From: Rhizobiaceae bacterium
GTDB taxonomy: Bacteria; Pseudomonadota; Alphaproteobacteria; Rhizobiales; Rhizobiaceae
Length of the DNA stretch: 64,000 nucleotides
Direction of reading: 5' to 3'
Assembly: GCA_023953835.1 (NCBI GenBank)
Contig: JAMLJB010000001.1
Location: 2,701,501-2,765,500 of the forward strand
Part shown: positions 8,289-15,590 of the stretch, piece after piece
Layout of the letters: the number at the start of each line of letters is the position of its first letter
Position numbering within the stretch: position 1 is the first letter of the stretch
Translations under genes and position numbers: made by a program
Notes under the pieces: generated by a model
What the model saw: the letters and a program-made list of their open reading frames with translations, nothing else
Database searches by the model: none
What the model was told of the DNA's origin: nothing

Positions 8289-9536
8289 ATGAAGAAGTCT
8301 TTTTTCGTGCTTGGCTGTGTATCTGTCCTGGCCACGAACCCCGCGCTCGCGCAAGACAGCGAGCCGCCCGTTGTAAAGATGGCCGTTATCGAGGCGCTGT
8401 CCGGGCCAAACTCGCTCATTGCCAATCTCATGGCGAGCGCGACAAGATATACGGTGGAAACCGAGACGGCGAAGCCTGACTACAAGGGCCCCAAGGTCGA
8501 GTTGAGGGAGTATGATACGCAAGGTCTTTCCAACCTCGTGTCCGACCGTTTGAGGCAGGCCCTCGACGATGGCGCCAACGTGATTGTCAACGGCAACTCG
8601 GCTGCGGCAGCATTGATAAGCGAAGCGGTGGTGCGCAACAACAAGCGCAACCCCGACCACACCGTGCTGTTTCTGGACACGGTCGGCGCGGCGATGGAAC
8701 TGACCGGCACCAAGTGCCAGTTCTATCACTTCCGGGGATCGTCGGACGTCAGCACCGCGATCAAGGCGATCGTGCTCGGCATGAAGGATGCCGGTGCGCT
8801 TGGCACCAAGGTTTATGCCTTCAACCAGAACTATACGTTCGGACAGGACATCAACAAGGCCGTGAACGAATATGCCGGCATCGGCGGCTATACGGTTGTC
8901 GGCGAGACATTGCATGAAGTGCAGAAGATCCAGGATTTCGCGCCCTATGTCGCGGCGCTCGCGTCAAAATCGCCGGATTCGGTGATCACTGGAAACTACG
9001 GCAACGACCTCCTGCTGTTTCTGAAAGCCTCTCGCGATGCCGGGCAGAAATATGCGCTCGGCGCCTATCAGCTCGACACGCCGGGCACGCTGGCGGCAGC
9101 CGGGCCGAGCGCGGAGGGCGGTTTTGCGGTCAACACATTCAATGCCGAACTCGACGCCGACAGCGCCGCGCTTGCCGAGGACTACAAGGCCAAGACGGGC
9201 AAATACCCGGTCATGACGGCCCCGAAAACCGTGCAAAGCCTTACGCTGTTCTTCAAGGCGCTCAACTCGCTTGCGGGCAAGGACAAGGTGACTGCCGAGG
9301 ACATGGCGGTGGCGCTCGAAAACACCACGATGCAGACCGGCGCGGGTGCGATCCACTATCGCAAGGAAGACCACCAGATCATTGCGCCGGTAATTGTTTC
9401 GCAGGTCAGCAAGGACGCGAAGTACAAGGTCGACGGCACCGATATGGGCTTCAAGCCGATTAAGGTGATCAATGGAGAGGACGCGGTGTCCGCGGTCCAG
9501 CCGACCTGCAAGATGGAACGGCCGACCGGTCTTTGA
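8289..9536 (+). CDS. Periplasmic substrate-binding protein of a HAAT-type ABC importer, copy 2
   Basis: A 415-residue paralogue of the protein at 6782. Start by GGAGG upstream of ATG; signal peptide MKKSFFVLGC with likely cleavage after Ala21 (PALA/Q). Long stretches are identical to copy 1, for example the region around LHEVQKIQDFAPYVA and GPSAEGGFAVNTF, while differences cluster near residues 90-125 (for example QGNSSALAAQ against NGNSAAAALI), close to the expected ligand cleft. Both copies keep the KCQFYHF cysteine and the C-terminal CKMERP. The two proteins probably feed the same permease with related ligands. The 256-bp gap before it holds a hairpin and no obvious separate operator. Confidence 0.92.
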   Translation: MKKSFFVLGCVSVLATNPALAQDSEPPVVKMAVIEALSGPNSLIANLMASATRYTVETETAKPDYKGPKVELREYDTQGLSNLVSDRLRQALDDGANVIVNGNSAAAALISEAVVRNNKRNPDHTVLFLDTVGAAMELTGTKCQFYHFRGSSDVSTAIKAIVLGMKDAGALGTKVYAFNQNYTFGQDINKAVNEYAGIGGYTVVGETLHEVQKIQDFAPYVAALASKSPDSVITGNYGNDLLLFLKASRDAGQKYALGAYQLDTPGTLAAAGPSAEGGFAVNTFNAELDADSAALAEDYKAKTGKYPVMTAPKTVQSLTLFFKALNSLAGKDKVTAEDMAVALENTTMQTGAGAIHYRKEDHQIIAPVIVSQVSKDAKYKVDGTDMGFKPIKVINGEDAVSAVQPTCKMERPTGL

Positions 9537-9582
9537 CCCTCGGCTCAAATTTGGTTCGCTTTGACAGGATGTAGGTTCCGCC

Positions 9583-10524
9583 ATGGAATATGTAACATTC
9601 TCCCTGCTCAACGGTCTCAGCTACGGGATGATACTGTTCCTGGTCTCGGCGGGGCTGACGCTGATATTCGGCATGATGGGCGTGCTCAACTTCGCGCACG
9701 CTTCCTTCTACATGATTGGCGCCTATGTGGGCTATGTGCTGGCGGGGACCGGCCATTTCTGGTGGGGCGTCGTCGCCGCCCCGCTGGTCTGCGGCGCGCT
9801 CGGCATCGTCATGGAGCGCTACATGCTGTCAGGCGTCCACAAGCTCGGTCACGGCCATGAACTGCTGCTGACATTCGGGGTCGCGCTGGTGATACGCGAG
9901 TTGATCCGGCTGGGTTTCGGCGACCTGTCGGTCGACTATTCGATGCCCGCCTATATGCGCTTCCCGATCCTGTCCCTTTCGGGTTCGCAATATCCGTTCT
10001 ACCGCGTTTTCATGGCGCTGGCAGCGCTGGTCATCTTTCTCAGCCTCTACCTGCTGCTGGCGCGCACGCGCGTCGGCCTCGTTATTCGCGCGGCGGTTTA
10101 CCAGCCTGAAATGGTGGGATTGCTCGGGCATAACGTGCCGCTTGTCCACCTCCTGGTCTTTGCCGTCGGCACCGGCCTTGCGGGGCTGGCGGGCGCAATC
10201 GCCGGGGCCTATTTCGTCACCAGTCCCACGATGGCCGCCGATGTCGGGTTGATGGTTTTCGTGGTCATCGTCATCGGCGGGCTCGGCTCGCTCGGCGGCG
10301 CGCTGATCGGCTCCCTGCTGGTAGGCCTGGTGACATCCTTCACGGCGGGCCTCGACTGGTCGCTGCTCACTCTCATTCAGGCGCTGGGCTTCAATGTTCC
10401 CGCGCCCGACGGTCCCTCGATCCTGACGGTTGAACTCTCCCAGCTTTCGGGCGCAACGCCGTTCATGCTGATGCTGCTGGTTCTGCTTGCGCGTCCAGAA
10501 GGGCTTCTGGGGAAGGGACGATGA
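9583..10524 (+). CDS. HAAT-family ABC permease, LivH type
   Basis: A 313-residue integral membrane protein of the branched-chain amino acid permease family (PF02653), with about eight hydrophobic segments and the early LivH hallmark MMGVLNFAHASFYMIGAY near residues 28-45. The later VVIVIGGLGSLGGALIGS near 227-244 is the ATPase-coupling region. It pairs with the LivM-type protein encoded next (4-bp overlap) to form the inner-membrane channel. The C-terminus ends RPEGLLGKGR as usual. The cargo is presumably what the two preceding binding proteins capture. Confidence 0.93.
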   Translation: MEYVTFSLLNGLSYGMILFLVSAGLTLIFGMMGVLNFAHASFYMIGAYVGYVLAGTGHFWWGVVAAPLVCGALGIVMERYMLSGVHKLGHGHELLLTFGVALVIRELIRLGFGDLSVDYSMPAYMRFPILSLSGSQYPFYRVFMALAALVIFLSLYLLLARTRVGLVIRAAVYQPEMVGLLGHNVPLVHLLVFAVGTGLAGLAGAIAGAYFVTSPTMAADVGLMVFVVIVIGGLGSLGGALIGSLLVGLVTSFTAGLDWSLLTLIQALGFNVPAPDGPSILTVELSQLSGATPFMLMLLVLLARPEGLLGKGR

Positions 10525-11828
10525 CACATAATTCGCACCCCGCTTCGGGCGTCCACAAAGGGAGCGCGCTTATGACGCCGAACGGCAAGAGCAGCATCCG
10601 TGCATTCTACTGGCTGCTGCCGATCGCCGGCATCGCGATACTTGCGGTGCTGCCCTATTATCTGTCCTCGGCCTATGTCGGCCTTGCGGCCGACGCGCTT
10701 GTGGCGGGCCTGTTCGCCATGTCCTTCAACATGCTCTACGGTCAGGCCGGAATGCTCTCCTTCGGCCATGGCGCTTATCTCGGCATCGGCACCTTTGCGG
10801 CAATCCACGCCATGCAGGCAGCGGAGACGAGCGATATCAGCATTCCGACGCCGCTCATCCCGCTTGCCGGCGGCCTCGCGGCGATGATTGTCGGATGCCT
10901 GGTCGGCCTGCTCGCGACGCGGCGAACCGGCGTTTATTTCGCGCTCATCACCGTCGCCTTCGCCCAGATCATGCTGTCGATCGCGACGCCCTTCGACCTG
11001 ATTTTCGGAGGCGAGGGCGGCATCTCGGCCTGGCGTCCGGCATGGCTCGGCTTCGATTTTGGCGATATCACCCAGGTCTACTATCTGACGCTCTTTTGGG
11101 TGGTCATCTGCATCATCGCGATCCGCTACTGGATCGGCACGCCGCTTGGCCGTGCCGCCGAGGCAATCCGCGACAATGACGAGCGCCTCGCATTCCTCGG
11201 CTACGACGTGCACATCGCCAAGACCTTGATCTTCAGCCTCGCCTGCCTGTTTGCCGGCGTGGCGGGCGCGCTCATGGCCATCAACCGGGAGTCCGCGACC
11301 TATCTGGTGTTCAGCGACAGCATCTCCGCCGAAGTGGTGCTCAATTCCTTCATCGGCGGCATCGGTGTGTTCCTCGGGCCCGCGGTCGGCGCGGCGATCA
11401 TGACGCTGGCGGGCAACATCGTCTCCGATATGTCGCGCTCATGGCCGCTGTATCAGGGCATCCTGTTCGTCCTGATCGTCATGTATATGCCGACGGGGAT
11501 CCTCGGACTGGCGCAGGGCCAGTGGCAGATGCTCCAGCGCTACGGCCTTGCGGGCGTGCTGAAGTCGTGGATTCTCTTTGTGGTTGGCGCGGCACTCGTC
11601 GCGCTTGCGATCATCCTGGCGGTCGAGCTTGGCCATGCGGTCTTCGACACCACCCTGATCCCGGCGACCGATCAACAGGGAATTGGCGTGCTCGGTGTGA
11701 CGTGGAACCCGGAAAGCCCGTTCACATGGGCGATTATTGTCGTCAGCTTCGCGGTCGGAATTTCGCTTTGCCGCTGGAGCTACAAGCTGATGACGGCGCT
11801 GGCGCAACGCCAGACGGGAGGAAGATAA
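10521..11828 (+). CDS. HAAT-family ABC permease, LivM type, with C-terminal membrane extension
   Basis: A 435-residue LivM-type permease. The conserved core, with MLYGQAGMLSFGHGAYLGIG near residues 70-90, runs to YMPTGILGLAQ near 320-330, where many family members end. About 100 more residues follow with two strongly hydrophobic segments (around SWILFVVGAALVALAIIL and FTWAIIVVSFAVGISL) joined by a roughly 40-residue loop. The start overlaps the upstream gene (ATGA); ATG at 10572, with GGGAGC before it, is an alternative that removes a 17-residue hydrophilic tail. The extension may hold an additional helix pair or a periplasmic contact to the binding proteins. Confidence 0.9.
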   Translation: MTHNSHPASGVHKGSALMTPNGKSSIRAFYWLLPIAGIAILAVLPYYLSSAYVGLAADALVAGLFAMSFNMLYGQAGMLSFGHGAYLGIGTFAAIHAMQAAETSDISIPTPLIPLAGGLAAMIVGCLVGLLATRRTGVYFALITVAFAQIMLSIATPFDLIFGGEGGISAWRPAWLGFDFGDITQVYYLTLFWVVICIIAIRYWIGTPLGRAAEAIRDNDERLAFLGYDVHIAKTLIFSLACLFAGVAGALMAINRESATYLVFSDSISAEVVLNSFIGGIGVFLGPAVGAAIMTLAGNIVSDMSRSWPLYQGILFVLIVMYMPTGILGLAQGQWQMLQRYGLAGVLKSWILFVVGAALVALAIILAVELGHAVFDTTLIPATDQQGIGVLGVTWNPESPFTWAIIVVSFAVGISLCRWSYKLMTALAQRQTGGR

Positions 11829-12595
11829 TGGCACAATCGGATATCGTGCTGGACATTCGCGATCTGAAGAAAAGCTTCGGCGAGATCGAGATCATTCGTG
11901 GCGTCGATCTCACCGTCAGGCGCAACGAGCGGCACGCAATCATCGGCCCGAACGGCGCGGGCAAATCCACGCTGTTCAATCTGATTTCGGGAAGGCTGAG
12001 GGCAACCAGCGGCTCCATCCTGCTGAACGGCACGCCGATCGAAACCAAGGCTCCGCACCTGATCAATCGCGCCGGCCTTGGCCGCTCGTTCCAGATCAAT
12101 TCGCTCTTCCCGCAGCTTTCGACCTTCGAGCATCTTCGCTTCGGTCGGCTTTCGCGGCAGGGCATCCGCTATTCCTTCCTGCGTCCGGCTTCGTCATGGC
12201 GCGGGGCAGGCGAGGAGACGCGGTCGCTGTTGCAGGATATCGGGCTTTCGCATCGCAGCGAGGAGGCCGGCGGGAGCCTTTCCTATTCGGAGCAGCGCAG
12301 CCTCGAGATCGGCATGTCGCTTTCCACCGATCCCGACATCATCCTGCTCGACGAGCCAACCGCAGGCATGTCGCGCGACGAGACCCGGCGTGCGGTGGAA
12401 CTCATTCGACGGACCACCGAGGGAAAGACGCTGCTGGTGGTCGAGCACGACATGGATGTGGTCTTTTCGCTGTGCGACGTGGTGTCGGTGCTGGTCTACG
12501 GGCAGATCATCGCCACAGGCACGCCGGAGGAAATCCGCAGCAACAGGAAAGTGCAGGAAGCCTATCTCGGCGTGGAGATCGACGAGCATGCTTGA
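11828..12595 (+). CDS. HAAT-family ABC ATPase, LivG type, with altered signature motif
   Basis: A 255-residue ATPase. The start is set by the overlap TAATG with the permease stop; the frame is open further upstream but that is coding sequence of the permease. Walker A GPNGAGKS is intact at residues 40-47 and Walker B ends in DEPTAG at 175-180. The signature motif reads LSYSEQ at 151-156, with Ser in place of the usual glycine (LSYGQQ in LivG proteins). The H-loop is EHD. The changed signature would complete the ATP site whose Walker A comes from the partner ATPase at 12588, which is itself altered. Confidence 0.92.
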   Translation: MAQSDIVLDIRDLKKSFGEIEIIRGVDLTVRRNERHAIIGPNGAGKSTLFNLISGRLRATSGSILLNGTPIETKAPHLINRAGLGRSFQINSLFPQLSTFEHLRFGRLSRQGIRYSFLRPASSWRGAGEETRSLLQDIGLSHRSEEAGGSLSYSEQRSLEIGMSLSTDPDIILLDEPTAGMSRDETRRAVELIRRTTEGKTLLVVEHDMDVVFSLCDVVSVLVYGQIIATGTPEEIRSNRKVQEAYLGVEIDEHA

Positions 12596-13292
12596 GGTTT
12601 CAGCTTTGTGCGCAGGCTATGGCGAGAGCCAGATCCTGCAGGATTTCTCGTTCCGGATCGGAAAAGGTGAAGCGATCAGCATACTTGGCCGCAATGGCTC
12701 GGGCCGTTCGACGCTGCTTAAATCGATAATGGGGGTCCTGGTCCCATATTCCGGCTCCGTCCAGATGGAAGGGGAGGACATCACCGGGGCAAAGCCGTTC
12801 CAGATCGTGCGGCGCGGCATCGCCTATGTCCCGGAAGAGCGGCTGGTTTTCACGAATCTCACGGTGGACGAAAATCTGTCGCTCGGACGACGCTCTTCGG
12901 TGCAAGCGTCCGAGGAATGGACCGTCGACCAGATGTACGCCTATTTTCCGCGCCTTGCGGAACGTCGCGATACGCTTGCGCGGCATTTGTCAGGCGGAGA
13001 GCAGCAGATGCTGACGATGGCGCGCTCGCTCCTGACCAATCCCAAGCTCATCCTGATCGACGAACCGACCGAAGGGCTGGCGCCGAAGATCGTCGACGTG
13101 GTCATGAACGTGATCGTCGACATTCAGCGCAAGGGAATCGCGGTCATCCTTGTCGAACAGAAACTGACAATTGCACTGAAAGTCGTCGAGCGGGTTATCG
13201 TTGTCGGGCACGGCACCGTCGTCTTTGAGGGGACACCTTCGGAATTTTCAAACAACGGCGAAATCAAGCGCAAATGGCTTGAGGTTTCCTGA
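12588..13292 (+). CDS. HAAT-family ABC ATPase, LivF type, Walker A lysine replaced by arginine
   Basis: A 234-residue LivF-type ATPase that overlaps the LivG gene by 8 bp. The Walker A motif reads GRNGSGRS at residues 34-41: the near-invariant lysine is Arg40 (codon CGT). The signature LSGGE at 134-138 and Walker B IDEPTEG at 157-163 are normal, and the H-loop position is Gln (VEQK) as usual in LivF. Replacement of this lysine normally cripples hydrolysis at that site. Paired with the altered LivG signature it predicts one canonical and one degenerate site in the heterodimer. Otherwise it looks like a sound, expressed gene. Confidence 0.92.
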   Translation: MLEVSALCAGYGESQILQDFSFRIGKGEAISILGRNGSGRSTLLKSIMGVLVPYSGSVQMEGEDITGAKPFQIVRRGIAYVPEERLVFTNLTVDENLSLGRRSSVQASEEWTVDQMYAYFPRLAERRDTLARHLSGGEQQMLTMARSLLTNPKLILIDEPTEGLAPKIVDVVMNVIVDIQRKGIAVILVEQKLTIALKVVERVIVVGHGTVVFEGTPSEFSNNGEIKRKWLEVS

Positions 13293-13330
13293 GCACCGAA
13301 CGAGCGATACCCGGCGCGAAAGGATTTCCA

Positions 13331-14470
13331 ATGCACGCAGATATCGTCATCAGAGGCGGAACGGTCGTCGATCCTTCCCGCGGGGATGCACACGAGGACG
13401 AAATCGTCATCGCGGGCGGCCGGATCGCCTCAGCGGCGGACTGCGAGCTTTCTCCTGAGACCGATGTGATCGACGCAACCGGATGCATCGTCACCCCGGG
13501 GCTGATCGATCATCATGCGCATGTGTTCCACGGCGGCAGCGTTCACGGCCTTGACGCCGACGTGTCGCTGTTGCCGATGGGCATAACCACGGTGCTGGAT
13601 GCGGGCAGCACAGGTGTCGATGCGGCGGAATCGTTCATCAAGGGCGTTGCGCTGCAAAGCCGGATGCGCATCCTCTCCCTGCTCAACGTCTCTTCGGAGG
13701 GGCTGACGACGAGCCTCCACACGGAAGACCTCGACCCCACGAAGTTCGACAAGGGGCGTCTGAAGGAGTTTTTCGCCCGCTATCCCGAAACGGTGAAGGG
13801 CCTGAAAATTCGCTGCGGGGCCGAGATGGTCGGCGCGCTAGGACTTCGGCCCTTGGCAAAGGCTGTTGAACTGGCCGACGAATTGCGCTGCAATCTCACG
13901 GTCCACATCACCAATCCGCCCTGCGACCCCGGCGATCTTGTCGAACTTCTGCGCGCGGGCGATGTCGCCTGCCATGTCTATCACGGACTGGGGTACACGA
14001 TCCTCGACGGCGACGGACGGGTGAAGCCCAAAATACGCGCGGCTCGGGAAAGGGGTGTCCTGTTCGACACCGCGGACGGCCAGAAGAACCATTCGCAAGC
14101 GGTCGCCCAAAGGGCGATTGCGGACGGTTTTCTCCCCGACATCATAAGCACCGACCTGGTCAAGTCGGGGCTGTTTCGCGACATCTCCTTCGGGCTGCCG
14201 CTGACCATGTCGAGATATATGGCCCACGGCATTTCTCTCTTGGAGGTCGTTCGCGCCTGCACGGCCACGCCGGCAAGGGTGCTGGGACTGGGCGATGGGG
14301 CAGGGACGCTTGCGCCGGGCGCCGTGGCCGACGTCGCGATTTTCGCCGTCGACCTATCCGGGCGCAGCCTGACCAATGCGCTCGGCGAAACGATGACGTT
14401 GCCGCAGATGCTCCTGCCGCAGATGACGATCCGCGAGGGCGACATCGTGTTCCGGCAATTGTCGTTCTGA
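13331..14470 (+). CDS. Amidohydrolase/deacetylase-family metallohydrolase (Atu3266/EF0837-like)
   Basis: A 379-residue amidohydrolase-superfamily enzyme. The HxH metal pair is H62-A-H64 in the DHHAHVF motif, the likely carboxylated lysine is K159 in GLKIR, followed by histidines in TVHITN and HVYHG and the catalytic Asp in ISTDLV. It resembles the dihydroorotase/hydantoinase-like group that includes the acetyl-(R)-mandelate deacetylases Atu3266 and EF0837. AAAGGA precedes the ATG. It follows the ABC importer by 38 bp, so it probably acts on the imported compound by removing an acyl group or opening a cyclic amide. It is the last gene of the block; a convergent efflux operon begins 8 bp on. 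Confidence 0.88.
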   Translation: MHADIVIRGGTVVDPSRGDAHEDEIVIAGGRIASAADCELSPETDVIDATGCIVTPGLIDHHAHVFHGGSVHGLDADVSLLPMGITTVLDAGSTGVDAAESFIKGVALQSRMRILSLLNVSSEGLTTSLHTEDLDPTKFDKGRLKEFFARYPETVKGLKIRCGAEMVGALGLRPLAKAVELADELRCNLTVHITNPPCDPGDLVELLRAGDVACHVYHGLGYTILDGDGRVKPKIRAARERGVLFDTADGQKNHSQAVAQRAIADGFLPDIISTDLVKSGLFRDISFGLPLTMSRYMAHGISLLEVVRACTATPARVLGLGDGAGTLAPGAVADVAIFAVDLSGRSLTNALGETMTLPQMLLPQMTIREGDIVFRQLSF

Positions 14471-14477
14471 TCGGCGG

Positions 14478-15590
14478 CTATTTCAGGAACTGCCGGAAGC
14501 GTTGCAGGGAAAAGGCGAACAAAGCTGCGCCGATGACGAACATGGCGGCGAGCTGCGGCCATACCACGTCCAGCCCCGCGCCCCGGAAAAGCACCGATTG
14601 CGCAAGCATCACGAAATGCGTGTTGGGCGCTGCGAACATGATGAACTGTATGATCTCGGGCATGCTTTCGCGCGGCGTTATGCCTCCCGAAAGCAATTGC
14701 AACGGCATGAGCACCATCATAAGCAGCAGGCCGAACTGCGGCATCGAACCGGCGACGGTCGCAAGGAAAATGCCGAGGCAGGTCATGGCAAAGATATCCA
14801 AAGCGGCGCCTGCAAGAAAAAGGCCGAGAGAGCCGTTGATCGGCACGGCAAGCGCGCCCTGTACGACAAAGACGAGGCAAAGCGCTGCCGCGACCAGCAC
14901 CACGAGGCCCATCGACCAGACCTTGCTGACCATGATTTCAAATGCGGTGACGGGCATCACCAGCAGGTGCTCTATGGTGCCGTGTTCGCGTTCGCGGATG
15001 AGCGCTGCGCCCGTCAGGATGATCGAGAGCATTGTGATCGAGGTGATGACGTCGGATATGGCGCCGAACCAGCCCTTGTTGAGTTCGGGATTGAAGCGCG
15101 CCCTCAGATCGAGACCGACCGCCAATGTCGCGTCCGACTTGTGCCGCGCGAGAAATTCGGAGACTTCGCCGGAGACGATCGATTGCACATAGCCGCCTCC
15201 GGTGAATGCCTGCGACATTCTGGTGGCGTCGATGTTGAGCTGGATTGTGGGCGTGTTGCCGGCAAGCAGGTCGCGTTCGAAATTCGGCGGGATGTCGAGC
15301 GCGAAAGTGTCGAGGCCGGCGTCCATGCGGCTGTCCATCTCCTGCTGCGATATGAGCCGGGGCGGCACGAAATAGGGTGGATAGAACGCGCTGACGATGC
15401 GTGTCGAGATGGCGGACTGGTCCTCGTCGACAATGGCGATCGGCGCCCTGTTAAGCGTTTCCGGCATTGCCTTGGAGGCGGTGTAGATTGCCACCGTGAA
15501 TGCATAGACAATCAGGATCAGCAGCATCGGGTCGCGCAGCAGCCCGCGCAATTCCTTGACGCCCAGATGGAAGATGTTCGCCGCGCGCAT
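14478..15590 (-). CDS. ABC-2 type permease, YhhJ-like
   Basis: A 370-residue ABC-2 family membrane protein: one N-terminal helix (residues about 22-38), a large periplasmic domain, and five C-terminal helices from about 175 on. The family motif R-E-R-E-H-G-T-I-E-H-L-L-V-M-P is at about 200-214. It overlaps the RbbA-like gene by 1 bp and is the last gene of a three-gene operon (HlyD-like, RbbA-like, this) that matches the enterobacterial yhiI-rbbA-yhhJ arrangement. It likely forms part of the inner-membrane channel of an efflux complex. Substrate unknown. Confidence 0.92.
   Translation of the reverse strand: MRAANIFHLGVKELRGLLRDPMLLILIVYAFTVAIYTASKAMPETLNRAPIAIVDEDQSAISTRIVSAFYPPYFVPPRLISQQEMDSRMDAGLDTFALDIPPNFERDLLAGNTPTIQLNIDATRMSQAFTGGGYVQSIVSGEVSEFLARHKSDATLAVGLDLRARFNPELNKGWFGAISDVITSITMLSIILTGAALIREREHGTIEHLLVMPVTAFEIMVSKVWSMGLVVLVAAALCLVFVVQGALAVPINGSLGLFLAGAALDIFAMTCLGIFLATVAGSMPQFGLLLMMVLMPLQLLSGGITPRESMPEIIQFIMFAAPNTHFVMLAQSVLFRGAGLDVVWPQLAAMFVIGAALFAFSLQRFRQFLK

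Noticed and set aside
6893..8431. 512-codon minus-strand frame across the first binding-protein gene
   Set aside because: It crosses the intergenic hairpin and the second gene's start, has no recognised domain, and a very similar antisense product arises from the second copy, as expected for duplicated sense genes.
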